Shown here: positions 19,901-28,353 of the stretch, piece after piece | Position numbering within the stretch: the stretch's first letter is position 1 | How the letters are laid out: each line of letters starts with the position of its first letter | Assembly (NCBI GenBank): GCA_963702155.1 | Contig: OY969717.1 | Coordinates: 868,001-932,000 of the forward strand | Source of the DNA: G963702155 sp963702155 | GTDB taxonomy: Bacteria > Pseudomonadota > Alphaproteobacteria > Micavibrionales > Micavibrionaceae | Reading direction: 5' to 3' | Length of the DNA: 64,000 nt | Translations under genes and position numbers: made by a program | The notes under the pieces: model-generated | What the model saw: the letters and a program-made list of their open reading frames with translations, nothing else | The model's database searches: none | Told to the model about the DNA's origin: nothing

Positions 19901-20344
19901 TTCTTCCGCCTTATCCTCTTGCCCATGTAGTATATGATGCGCAACTTCGCCCGCCGACCCACCGCTCAAGCAAATGAGGCCACTTGAAAATTCCTTTAAA
20001 TGATCTTTTGAAATAACCGCGCGAATATCCTCATCCCCGCCCATATAAGCATCGCTTATAAGGTGACAAATATTTTTGTATCCTTGCTCGTTTTGTACTA
20101 ACAATACGGCCTGCATACCCTCTTCGCCAATTTCGACTTGCGCGCCAAAAATCGGTTGCACACCGGCTTTTTTGGCTTCCAATGCAAATTCCATCGCTCC
20201 AAAAAGATTATTTGTATCCGTCACCGCAACTGCCGGCATATGCTCTGCCACACAACGTTTGATAAGGTCTTTAACCTTAATCGCACCCTCGGCCAGAGAA
20301 TATGCGGAATGCACATGAAGATGGATAAATGAACTGTAAGACAT
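16919..20344 (-). CDS. dnaE: DnaE, DNA polymerase III alpha subunit
   Basis: The replicative polymerase catalytic subunit, 1141 residues (E. coli 1160). An N-terminal PHP domain starts FIHLHVHSAYSLAEGA. The palm has GPGRGSGAGSVVAWALKITD and PDFDIDFCQERRDEVI with the catalytic aspartates. The helix-hairpin-helix region and the OB-fold (FEVMVFSDLL) follow in the last 250 residues. The frame is intact over 3.4 kb, which is notable given the broken genes elsewhere. It follows lolD, as is common in Alphaproteobacteria. Confidence 0.97.
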   Translation of the reverse strand: MSYSSFIHLHVHSAYSLAEGAIKVKDLIKRCVAEHMPAVAVTDTNNLFGAMEFALEAKKAGVQPIFGAQVEIGEEGMQAVLLVQNEQGYKNICHLISDAYMGGDEDIRAVISKDHLKEFSSGLICLSGGSAGEVAHHILHGQEDKAEEILLYFKSLFGDRYYVEIQRHGWEQEDQCEDALIELAYKHDVPLVASNDCYFTDRDGHAAHDALLCIAEGRYISEDDRRKVTPEHYFKSSTGMVELFKDLPEAVENTQSIARRCSYLLEPIDPILPAFDTQGGRSEFEELKAQSEEGLKWRLENFVFPISEGNQDDLAKPYLERLKYELVIIQDMGFPGYFLIVSDFIKWAKDHNIPVGPGRGSGAGSVVAWALKITDLDPLALGLLFERFLNPERVSMPDFDIDFCQERRDEVIRYVQDKYGFDKVAQIITFGKLQARAVVRDVGRVLQLSYGQVDRIAKMIPNNPAHPMTLQEALEQDSDLRAERDRDETQKRLINIALQLEGLYRHASTHAAGVVIGDRPLQELVPLYRDPRSDMPVTQFNMKYVGQAGLVKFDFLGLKTMTVIQKTLDMIKENKGEDIDILQVPLNDTKSYELMASGNTVGVFQLESAGMRDTLRRVKPNRFEDIIALVSLYRPGPMDNIPMYAAIKDGREEPDYMHPKLQPYLEETYGIMIYQEQVMQAAQTLAGYTLGGADLLRRAMGKKIQAEMDAQREMFVKGAAEHNQVPDQQSSSIFDQIAKFAGYGFNKSHAAAYALIAYWTAWLKTNYRLEFMAASMTLDLGNTDKLSIFKQDLDKMSVPLFPPDINKSQPVFKVENEGVRYALAALKGVGAAAMHSIIAERTQNGVYKSLADFATRLEYKNMNKRQFEQLASAGGFDSLNNNRAQMVGAAETVLRYTQSLAEERDSGQVSLFGDDSGAGGLGMPDLPKIPPFSPLERLEREFGAIGFYLSAHPLDSRAQQFENLGIVSYAEVERAMVNIPKKAFQMAGVLLKKQERVSQKGNKYAFLQLSDPSGIFEVMVFSDLLNATREYLIAGAHLLLKVDAEQREDQIRFGTQNIERLEEALEGKIRTIQIHLTQGEPVQKIKQFLDIEGAGQARIAMYVDVDKKRTAEVKLPGRWSLSAQARDIIRTQDGVTSISEG

Positions 20345-20479
20345 AAAAAACTATAGCAATAAATTCTATAATAATAAAAGGCCGAAATAGCAAAGCAAAC
20401 ACCGTGTAAAATAGCTAGGCGTAAGGTGCGTATCTTAAAAAGCTACAAAAGCGAGGTATCAATAATGCGCTGAACGTTC

Positions 20480-21187
20480 TTAAAATGGAACGAGACGCCC
20501 GTTTTTAAGCTCTAACGCCCGATCCATAGAATCAGCTAATTCCATATTGTGCGTGGCCACCAATGCACCAATACCGCGTTCCCGCACTTGTGCCATAAGG
20601 ATATCAAATACCCCTGCAGAGGTCTCTGGATCAAGGTTTCCGGTTGGTTCATCCGCAAACAGCAATTTCGGGTCATTTGCAATTGCTCGGGCAATGGCCA
20701 CTCGCTGTTGCTCCCCGCCAGAAAGACGTGCAGGCCTATGATCCAAACGTTTGCCAAGCCCCATATCCTGTAAAACCGTTTTTGCTTTTTTATGGGCCTT
20801 ATCTTGGTCAATACCATCAATAATAAGCGGCATCGCCACATTTTCCAATGCACTGAATTCAGGTAAAAGGTGATGAAACTGATAGACAAACCCTATAAAT
20901 TTCCGGCGTAATGTGGTGCGCTTTTTATCATTCAGCTTGGTTACATTGATCTTTCCAATCTGCACCTGCCCCGCACTCGGCTTATCTAAAAGCCCTGCTA
21001 TCTGAAGCATGGTTGATTTTCCTGAACCACTTTGCCCAACAAGCGCAACCAATTCGCCAGCCTCTAATTTTAAATCAAGATTTTTAAAAATTGTGAGCTT
21101 ACGTCCACCTTGCTCAAAGGTTTTTTCTAACCCTAAAATTTTCAGTAAGATATCTTCTTCCATCGGATCGTGCATAAAATTATTCAT
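20480..21187 (-). CDS. lolD: LolD, lipoprotein-releasing ABC transporter ATPase
   Basis: LolD powers release of lipoproteins from the inner membrane to LolA. It has 235 residues. Walker A is GQSGSGKST (51-59), the signature LSGGEQQR starts at 155 and Walker B is LLFADE (175-180). Its start overlaps the end of lolC by 8 bases, so the two are translationally coupled. Confidence 0.95.
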   Translation of the reverse strand: MNNFMHDPMEEDILLKILGLEKTFEQGGRKLTIFKNLDLKLEAGELVALVGQSGSGKSTMLQIAGLLDKPSAGQVQIGKINVTKLNDKKRTTLRRKFIGFVYQFHHLLPEFSALENVAMPLIIDGIDQDKAHKKAKTVLQDMGLGKRLDHRPARLSGGEQQRVAIARAIANDPKLLFADEPTGNLDPETSAGVFDILMAQVRERGIGALVATHNMELADSMDRALELKNGRLVPF

Positions 21188-22421
21188 ACCTCAGCGCATC
21201 TACAGGATCAAGCCGCGCCGCCCGCCAGGCTGGATACAATGTCGCCAATATTGACAAAAAGAATGCCATAAAAACGACTGATAAAACTTCCGACCAATTT
21301 ACAACAGCCGGTAATTGCGATAGAAAATAAATCTCATCTGCAAATAATTCTGTTCCTGTGATATTCTCTAAAGCTAAACGAATTGTATCTATATTAAGCG
21401 CAAAAATAATCCCGATCATCGCCCCAACAAACGTGCCAATAATACCGATACTTGCGCCGGTCAGCATAAATATTTTCATCATACTGGCTCGGCTTGCGCC
21501 CATCGTACGCAAAATCGCAATATCGTGAGATTTATCTTTAACCAGCATAATCATGCTCGAAATAATATTAAATGCCGCCACTAATATGATCAGCGTCAAA
21601 ATCAAAAACATAACATTGCGCTCAACCTGTAGCGCGTTAAAGAAACTCGAATTTGTATCTCGCCAATCATAAACCCCTGCTTGCCCTTGAACAAGGTTTT
21701 GCACCTCGTTCCTGACGCGATCCAAATCATCCGGATCATCCAAAAAAATCTCTAACGCGCTCACACCGCTGCGCATCTTAAAGAAGATCTGAGCACTTTC
21801 CAGCGGCATAAAAATAAAGCCGCTATTATATTCAAACATACCCACATCAAAAACAAAGGCAATTTCAAACTTGCGTTGCTGAGGCATAGATCCAAATGGC
21901 GTCGATTTGATCTGTGGTGACATGATATTAATCTCATCCCCTGCGCGTAGCTTCAATTTCTCCGCCATCACCGACCCAATACCCACGCGAAAGTCACTAA
22001 AGTTATCCAGCGTGCCTTCCGTAATAGAATTGCGTAAAATAGGCCGGTTTGTAAAATCCTCCCACGCCAACCCCCGTATCATCGCGCCAGTTGCAACCCC
22101 GCCTTTGGAGGCTAAACCCTGACTTTCAATAACAGGGGTGATCTGTTTGATACCTTTTACGCTCGCAATTCGGGTACGAATATAATCATAATCTTCCATC
22201 GGCCCTTGCAAACCATACGCGCTCATATGACCGTTTAGCCCTAAAATCCGGCTAAATAACTCTTGCCGAAACCCGTTCATCACCGACATCACAATAATAA
22301 GCGTAGCAACACCAAGCAATATCCCGGTAAACGAAAATCCGGCAATAACAGACACAAAGCCTTCCGCTTTCTTAGAGCGCAAATACCGCCAAGCCACCAA
22401 TCGTTCAAAAGGGGAAAACAT
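21180..22421 (-). CDS. lolC: LolC/LolE-family lipoprotein release permease
   Basis: The membrane partner of LolD, 413 residues. The N-terminus reads FERLVAWRYLRSKKAEGFVS, then a membrane helix, a large periplasmic domain (about 50-270) and three C-terminal helices of the FtsX type containing DIAILRTMGASRASMMKIF. Only one permease gene is present, so the transporter may be a homodimer (LolF-like), as in many Alphaproteobacteria. It begins 6 bases after the proS stop. Confidence 0.93.
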   Translation of the reverse strand: MFSPFERLVAWRYLRSKKAEGFVSVIAGFSFTGILLGVATLIIVMSVMNGFRQELFSRILGLNGHMSAYGLQGPMEDYDYIRTRIASVKGIKQITPVIESQGLASKGGVATGAMIRGLAWEDFTNRPILRNSITEGTLDNFSDFRVGIGSVMAEKLKLRAGDEINIMSPQIKSTPFGSMPQQRKFEIAFVFDVGMFEYNSGFIFMPLESAQIFFKMRSGVSALEIFLDDPDDLDRVRNEVQNLVQGQAGVYDWRDTNSSFFNALQVERNVMFLILTLIILVAAFNIISSMIMLVKDKSHDIAILRTMGASRASMMKIFMLTGASIGIIGTFVGAMIGIIFALNIDTIRLALENITGTELFADEIYFLSQLPAVVNWSEVLSVVFMAFFLSILATLYPAWRAARLDPVDALRYE

Positions 22422-22426
22422 ATCGC

Positions 22427-23884
22427 TTAATAGGCCCTTCCAACCAAAACTTTACCTGGCCTATCAAACGGTTTGCATCGCGATGTTAGCGAATGTGTCT
22501 TACGAATATCTTCATATCCCGTATCACTAATGAGCGCCTCATCAATACACGCAAATCCAACACCATTCTTCGCAAAATGATTACTCAAAGATTTAAGGTC
22601 AGAAATTTCATATAAATGATTGTTTTGAAATGATTTTGCTCTGTTATAAAGAGCGTTATGCACATCCTCTAAAAGATCAGATGCTCCTTGAATAAAATCA
22701 TCCAAAGCGCATGATGTTTTGGAGTCACGCCCAACATCACGCCGAACATGGGTAAGTGTTCCTTCATCCACTTCCCGCGCGCCAATTTCAACGCGCAAAG
22801 GAATACCTTTTTTAACCATACCCCACATTTTATCGCCGATACGATTGTCGCTATAATCAACAAAAACGCGGATACCTAAATTTATCAATTGATTATGCAA
22901 CCTATCAACATACGCCCTAATCCGTTCCTCATCGGCTTCATCCTTAATAATAGGAATTATACCCACCTGATGTGGTGCAACTTTGGGCGGCATAATCATA
23001 CCATCATCATCCGCATGACACATAATCATCGCACCGATAAGGCGCGTTGATATTCCCCATGATGTTGTATAGGTATAATCCTCGTTACCATCGCGTCCTT
23101 GAAATTTAATCCCGATAGATTGTGCAAAATTCTGCCCCATATAATGGGATGTACCAGCCTGAAGCGCTTTACCATCTTGCATCATCGCTTCAATCGTAAG
23201 CGTGCTTTCCGCGCCTGGAAAGGTCTCTTCTTCGGTTTTCTCACCTGTTATCACAGGCAACGCCAAATAATCCTCTGCAAACTCGCGATACGCTTCGAGC
23301 ATTTTTTGCGCATCCGCCTGCGCTTCTTCTGCTGTTTCAAAAGCATTATGCCCTTCCTGCCATAAAAATTCTGACGTACGCAGGAAGACACGCGGCCGCA
23401 TTTCCCACCGCATAACGTTACACCACTGGTTGAGCTTCATAGGCAAATCGCGGTAAGATTGAATCCAGCGTGACATTGCCTCACCAATAATAGTTTCTGA
23501 GGTTGGGCGAATGATATATGGCTCGGCAAGCTTTGCATCAGGCGCGGCACGCAATCCTCCATTTTCGGGATCAGCTTCCAACCGGTGATGAGTTACAACG
23601 GCGCACTCCTTGGCAAACCCGTCTATATGTTCGGCCTCACGGCTCATAAACTCAAGCGGTATCAAAAGAGGAAAATACGCATTTTCAACGCCCAGTTTTT
23701 TAATCATCCCATCAAAAATCCGTTGCATATGTTCCCACACGGCAAAGCCATATGGTTTAATCGTCATACACCCGCGCACAGGTGAATTTTCCGCCATATC
23801 AGCGGCCTTAATAACCTCTTGATACCAAATTGGAAAATTCTCTTCCCGTGTTGGTGTAATTGCTGTCTTTGATTTTTTGCTCAT
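22427..23884 (-). CDS. proS: Prolyl-tRNA synthetase, archaeal/eukaryotic type
   Basis: A class II synthetase of 485 residues. Motif 2 region reads FLRTSEFLWQEGHNAFET, with IIRPTSETIIGEAMSRWIQS before it and PPKVAPHQVGIIPI at the start of the anticodon domain. These and the C-terminal Tyr (VGRAY) define the archaeal/eukaryotic-type ProRS, without the bacterial editing insertion. Alphaproteobacteria usually carry the short bacterial type. The C-terminal zinc site of this family seems mostly lost: SRCKPF remains but no CxxC. The position before lolC is the normal alphaproteobacterial proS locus, so the gene looks like an in-place replacement. Confidence 0.9.
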   Translation of the reverse strand: MSKKSKTAITPTREENFPIWYQEVIKAADMAENSPVRGCMTIKPYGFAVWEHMQRIFDGMIKKLGVENAYFPLLIPLEFMSREAEHIDGFAKECAVVTHHRLEADPENGGLRAAPDAKLAEPYIIRPTSETIIGEAMSRWIQSYRDLPMKLNQWCNVMRWEMRPRVFLRTSEFLWQEGHNAFETAEEAQADAQKMLEAYREFAEDYLALPVITGEKTEEETFPGAESTLTIEAMMQDGKALQAGTSHYMGQNFAQSIGIKFQGRDGNEDYTYTTSWGISTRLIGAMIMCHADDDGMIMPPKVAPHQVGIIPIIKDEADEERIRAYVDRLHNQLINLGIRVFVDYSDNRIGDKMWGMVKKGIPLRVEIGAREVDEGTLTHVRRDVGRDSKTSCALDDFIQGASDLLEDVHNALYNRAKSFQNNHLYEISDLKSLSNHFAKNGVGFACIDEALISDTGYEDIRKTHSLTSRCKPFDRPGKVLVGRAY

Positions 23885-23920
23885 AATATTTTATTTTTTT
23901 GGTTTATATATATAATTTTA

Positions 23921-24823
23921 TCAAGGATACTGCCCTTGAATAATGACACCTTCAGCCACTTTTTCACCGGATACAATCTTGGACGGTAAGCTTTGATCTG
24001 TAACCTGTCTAGCGCCATCTGTAATTTTGCCGCTACTATCCGCACTTTTATCACTCTTAAGCTTGTTTAGTAAGACATTAATATCACTTTTTGATCCTAT
24101 AAAACGCGCATTTTGCGCAGGATCGCCCCCTTCTAAATTATTTGACAGCTGCGCACGCTCGCCCCTCAAAATAGTATCTTTAGGTTTTTTATTGAGTATA
24201 GGTGTATTTGTATTACCTCTTAAAATATTTTTCGTCTCGGTTTTGTTTATTAAAGGCTGCTCGGATTTATGTAAGACAACTGGGCGTTTTATAGAGTCTT
24301 TTTTTATTAGCGCGTTCTGCGGGGGTTTTTCGGTCTCATTTTGACTCTCATCAGATTTTACGAGCGCCCCGCTTTCAACCGCATCATCAACGCAATATTG
24401 CCGCGCATATGAACTTAAATCTTGTTCTTCATAAAATACACGTCCGTCCTCCATAATTTCAAGATCAACCACATTACCCTCAAGCTCGGCCATATCTTGC
24501 AATGTACCTGCGATTGGCAAATCAACAACAGACAAAAAATCAGCCTCAACTTTTAATGCAAATGGGTACTTTAAAGGTTTGATAGGCCTGAGAATATCTG
24601 CAGGAGCAATAGAATGATCCACAGGCTCGCTATTTATAATATCTGACGCGCCCGTTTCATTGTAGGCCGCAGGCACATATCCATTTACCCCAGCGTAAAC
24701 ATCGCAGAAACTGCGAATATAAACAGTTGAATCACCCTTTCCCGCTTTTATATCTGATTGTGCAAAGGCTTGAGACACAAAAAAAATATGTAGAACTAAA
24801 ATAAAATAGAAAGACTGGATCAT
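23921..24823 (-). CDS. Unknown secreted protein
   Basis: A 300-residue protein I do not recognise. Residues 1-21 form a signal peptide ending AFA. The region 30-145 seems folded and has three Cys residues (one in RSFCDVYAG, one in RQYCVDD). From about 150 on it is low-complexity, rich in Lys, Asn, Ser and Pro, and contains two ILRG repeats (NILRGNTN, TILRGERA). It probably sits in the periplasm. Its stop overlaps nothing and its start overlaps the DUF1467 gene end by 4 bases, so it is in the rnj-coaX operon. Confidence 0.6.
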   Translation of the reverse strand: MIQSFYFILVLHIFFVSQAFAQSDIKAGKGDSTVYIRSFCDVYAGVNGYVPAAYNETGASDIINSEPVDHSIAPADILRPIKPLKYPFALKVEADFLSVVDLPIAGTLQDMAELEGNVVDLEIMEDGRVFYEEQDLSSYARQYCVDDAVESGALVKSDESQNETEKPPQNALIKKDSIKRPVVLHKSEQPLINKTETKNILRGNTNTPILNKKPKDTILRGERAQLSNNLEGGDPAQNARFIGSKSDINVLLNKLKSDKSADSSGKITDGARQVTDQSLPSKIVSGEKVAEGVIIQGQYP

Positions 24824-25065
24824 AAATTATGTTTTTCGGCCATGGAGGCGGCGAGCTCCCTAAAATCAAGTATATTCATTTCAATAAGAAAATAAATACC
24901 CAACCACAAAATTGCAGATACAAGGCTATTAACCCAAAACGCGCGTTTGAGCCTTGGATGTTTAGGCGTGCCATCCGCATCACGCTCTAACCCCCATGGC
25001 AAAACCGCAAAAAGTGCTACCCACCAAATAATTAGGTATAATATAACACCGGTAAACCAATCCAT
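24820..25065 (-). CDS. DUF1467 family membrane protein
   Basis: An 81-residue protein with two membrane helices (about 4-24 and 44-64). The IIWWVALFAVLPWG stretch followed by a Pro-rich polar loop and an Arg/Lys-Ala turn is the DUF1467 signature. The gene is almost always found next to RNase J and proS in Alphaproteobacteria, as here. Function unknown. Confidence 0.85.
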   Translation of the reverse strand: MDWFTGVILYLIIWWVALFAVLPWGLERDADGTPKHPRLKRAFWVNSLVSAILWLGIYFLIEMNILDFRELAASMAEKHNL

Positions 25066-25079
25066 TAAAAAAGCCCCTG

Positions 25080-26759
25080 TTAAACCCTGATTAAATGAAC
25101 CGTTGTTTTTGGCTTTATTCCTAGCAAATGATATACATACCGCCGCAAACCAATACGCAGCTCTTCTTGAACGAAATGATCATCTTTGATTTCATTATCA
25201 TCAAGTTCATCTAGCAAACCGATAACCTCATCATAAATTTTATCTAAAACATCTTTTTCACTCTCATCTTTTCGGTCGATAAGCCCATATGTATCAATTT
25301 TCGGATCGGCCGGCATATCCCCGTTTTTATCCAAAACAATGGTTATATGAACAACGCCTGTATATTGCAATTTCCTACGATCTCGGATTGATCCATGCTC
25401 TACGTCAATGACCCGTTTTTGATCTACCGCCAAAACCCCGGTTTCAACATGTCCGATAATTTCTATTGTATCCGGCGCGATTTTTATAACGCTGCCGTTT
25501 TGTGGCACAATCGTTTGTGATACTTGGCACGCTTTAGCAAACCGCGCATGTGCATCCAGTTGAGTGCGCTCTCCATGTACCGGAATAACCGCTTTTGGCT
25601 TAACCCAATTCAGCATTAGTGCAATTTCTTCCTGACACGGGTGACCCGATACATGGATTACATTTTCAGTATCACGCGGTGTAATAATGCGAATGCCACC
25701 TGCACTTAAGTTATTTTTTACTGCATTGATATGCCGCTCATTACCCGGGATTTCTCGCGATGAGAAAATTACCGTATCCCCGCGATTGAGACTAACATTA
25801 CGATGATCCCCGCGCGATATACGCGCAAGCGCCGATCTATATTCTCCTTGCGATCCAGTCATAATCATAACAACCTTATCATCAGGTAAAAACCCGATTT
25901 CTTCCTCTGATAAAAAATCGGCTGCATCATCCATATAGCCGCAAAGCTTGGCCGCACCAACCATATTATGAAGCGATCGACCAATTACGCAAACCTGCCG
26001 TCCGCATTTCTCTGCAGCTTTTAAAATACTTAGAACCCGCCCAATATTGGATGAAAAAATAGTAATCGCAATCCGCCCGTCACATTGACGAAACTCAGCT
26101 TCCAATCCAACCTGAACATCCGCTTCCGATCCGGCAAAACCACCAACTTCCGCATTGGTTGAATCCCCAATATAAGCCAGAACACCATCTTTGCTGGCAG
26201 CTTTAAACTCTGCGGCTGATGTGGCCTGCCCCACAACCGGTTTAGGGTCTAAATTCCAGTCCCCACTATGCAAAACTTGTCCATATTTCGTTTTGATAAA
26301 CAAGGAAATCGCATCCGGTATAGAATGCGAAACAGAAACTCCGTACACCGTAAAAGGGCCAATTTTTATATCTTTAAGCGGCTCAATCTCGATCATTTTT
26401 GCGCGCTTTATACCGGCTTCTTTAAATTTGCGTCGTAAAATTTCCAATGTAAACGCCGTCCCATAAAGCGGGCATTGGAAACGATGCCATAATCTTGCCA
26501 CCGCACCAATATGATCCTCATGCGCATGTGTAATAATCATGCCTTCCAAACGATCGCTATGATCATCCAAAATCTGCGGGTCAGGTAACAACAAATCAAT
26601 TCCCGGATACCGTTCATCGGCAAACCCAAGCCCGCAATCAATCGCCAAAAGCTTCCCGTCACAGGCATACACATTTAAATTCATGCCAAATTGCTCTGAA
26701 CCACCAAGGGGTACAAAATAAAGTCCGTCGTCTTTTAACCAATCATGTTTCGTGTTCAT
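25080..26759 (-). CDS. rnj: RNase J
   Basis: A metallo-beta-lactamase/beta-CASP ribonuclease with 5' exonuclease and endonuclease activity, 559 residues. The zinc motif HAHEDH lies at 78-83. The beta-CASP segment includes FSSREIPGNE and HVSGHPCQEE, then VIPVHGERTQL, and a C-terminal domain follows. RNase J is common in Alphaproteobacteria, usually in this birA-coaX-rnj order. It starts 20 bases after coaX. Confidence 0.95.
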   Translation of the reverse strand: MNTKHDWLKDDGLYFVPLGGSEQFGMNLNVYACDGKLLAIDCGLGFADERYPGIDLLLPDPQILDDHSDRLEGMIITHAHEDHIGAVARLWHRFQCPLYGTAFTLEILRRKFKEAGIKRAKMIEIEPLKDIKIGPFTVYGVSVSHSIPDAISLFIKTKYGQVLHSGDWNLDPKPVVGQATSAAEFKAASKDGVLAYIGDSTNAEVGGFAGSEADVQVGLEAEFRQCDGRIAITIFSSNIGRVLSILKAAEKCGRQVCVIGRSLHNMVGAAKLCGYMDDAADFLSEEEIGFLPDDKVVMIMTGSQGEYRSALARISRGDHRNVSLNRGDTVIFSSREIPGNERHINAVKNNLSAGGIRIITPRDTENVIHVSGHPCQEEIALMLNWVKPKAVIPVHGERTQLDAHARFAKACQVSQTIVPQNGSVIKIAPDTIEIIGHVETGVLAVDQKRVIDVEHGSIRDRRKLQYTGVVHITIVLDKNGDMPADPKIDTYGLIDRKDESEKDVLDKIYDEVIGLLDELDDNEIKDDHFVQEELRIGLRRYVYHLLGIKPKTTVHLIRV

Positions 26760-26779
26760 GTTTTTTATATTTAACTTTC

Positions 26780-27562
26780 TTATTCTTTTAAATTGTAGTG
26801 TTTGTAAATTTCTATCAAGCCTTTAAGCGTCAGCATATCATCAACCGTATTGATTAAATTTAAATCTTTCGCAAATAGCGGAGCAAGCCCTCCGGTAGCG
26901 AGCACATAAGGATCGTTGTTAATCTCATTTCTTATGTGACCAATCATACCTTCAATAAGGCTCATATACCCCCAATACATACCTGATCGCATCGCACCAA
27001 CGGTATCTACACCGACAACACGATCAGGCTTTTCAATACTAATATTAGGTAGGCGCGCGGCGGCATTTTGCAATGCATTCAAGGATAAATTAATACCAGG
27101 TGCAATCACCCCTCCCGCATATCGCCCTTGCGCATCTATTACATCAAACGTCGTCGCCGTGCCGAAGTCAATGACAATTGCCGGCACATCATAATGCGCC
27201 TTTAAACCAATCGCATTGACAAGGCGATCTGCACCAATTTCGTCTGGTTTGGGCAATGCAATTTCAATATTCGCAATCTTATGATCTACAAATAAAGGGT
27301 CATGACCCAGATAATTCTTGCAAAACATCCGCACATGAAAATTCACATGCGGCACGACCGAGCTCACAATAATATGATGAATGTCTGAAAGTTTTATCTC
27401 CGCTAAAGCAAAAAGATTGTTTATAAAGACCGCATATTCATCAGCGCTACGTCTGGCTTCTGTAATACAGCGCCATGAATCCACAAGCATAAAATCACAG
27501 TCGCGTTCTTCATAAGCCGCAAAAACCGTATTCGTATTCCCGATATCAATTGCCAAAAGCAT
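26780..27562 (-). CDS. coaX: CoaX, type III pantothenate kinase
   Basis: CoaX phosphorylates pantothenate, the first step of coenzyme A synthesis. It has about 260 residues. LLAIDIGNTNTVFAAYE is the phosphate motif, GADRLVNAIGL the pantothenate region, and VIDFGTATTFDVID the second phosphate motif. The ATG at 27562 has AGG 9 bases upstream; a GTG two codons earlier is possible. The order nuoN-birA-coaX-rnj is conserved in Alphaproteobacteria. Confidence 0.94.
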   Translation of the reverse strand: MLLAIDIGNTNTVFAAYEERDCDFMLVDSWRCITEARRSADEYAVFINNLFALAEIKLSDIHHIIVSSVVPHVNFHVRMFCKNYLGHDPLFVDHKIANIEIALPKPDEIGADRLVNAIGLKAHYDVPAIVIDFGTATTFDVIDAQGRYAGGVIAPGINLSLNALQNAAARLPNISIEKPDRVVGVDTVGAMRSGMYWGYMSLIEGMIGHIRNEINNDPYVLATGGLAPLFAKDLNLINTVDDMLTLKGLIEIYKHYNLKE

Positions 27563-27597
27563 AAGCACATGACCTACTCAAAAGTATTTAAAAAAAA

Positions 27598-28326
27598 TCA
27601 GCTATAAATCTCTCCAGCCGTGATGGTTTGTACCCCATAATCATTGGTATGTAAAACCAAGCTCCCCTTTTTATCTAAATCTTTGAAATAACCTTCAATT
27701 CTGCGCGTTCCTACTTTAACGCCTATTTTCTCATTCCTATCAGGCCCGTATTCAAGCCAACGCTGCCGAATATTAGTAAATCCATTTTTTTTAATATCTT
27801 GGTAAAGCAATGCAATACGTTCGAGCAAAAGATCCCTAAGATCAAATCGATCGGATAGATTTTTTTCATCGGCAAAGCATTCGGATATAGATGCGGAATC
27901 TTCAAAAGGAGCATGCATTAAATTGATCCCTATACCAATAATCAAATGATCAAAATCAGAGCCTGATACGCCGCCGCTTTCTACTAATATGCCTGCACAT
28001 TTTCTTCCGTCAATAAGTACATCATTAGGCCATTTTAATTTCAAATTATACTCTTTTGAGATTAAAGATTGGCATGCTTCATATACGGCAACCCCGCTCA
28101 AAATACCAAATTGCCCAATATTTGAAATATCAATGCGTGGACGTAGTAACAAGGAACAATAGAAATTACCCTCGCCCGTCTTCCATGTGCGGCCATGTCG
28201 CCCATATCCCGCGCTTTGACTATCAGCTTGTACCACACTCCCCTCTGGTGCGCCTGTGGCGGCTGCGCCTTTGAGGATATCTTGCGTACTGCTCACACGC
28301 CCGTAAGTTTGAATAGACCATTGCAT
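27598..28326 (-). CDS. birA: BirA, biotin-[acetyl-CoA-carboxylase] ligase
   Basis: BirA biotinylates acyl-CoA carboxylase carrier proteins. The protein has 242 residues and lacks the DNA-binding N-terminal domain (group I). It shows SSTQDILKG, SAGYGRHGRTWKTGEGNFY and LKWPNDVLIDGRKCAGILVE, which make up the biotinyl-AMP site, and a small C-terminal SH3-like cap. It starts 27 bases after nuoN. Confidence 0.94.
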   Translation of the reverse strand: MQWSIQTYGRVSSTQDILKGAAATGAPEGSVVQADSQSAGYGRHGRTWKTGEGNFYCSLLLRPRIDISNIGQFGILSGVAVYEACQSLISKEYNLKLKWPNDVLIDGRKCAGILVESGGVSGSDFDHLIIGIGINLMHAPFEDSASISECFADEKNLSDRFDLRDLLLERIALLYQDIKKNGFTNIRQRWLEYGPDRNEKIGVKVGTRRIEGYFKDLDKKGSLVLHTNDYGVQTITAGEIYS

Positions 28327-28353
28327 CTTAAAAGGGGTATCTGATTTATGCGG

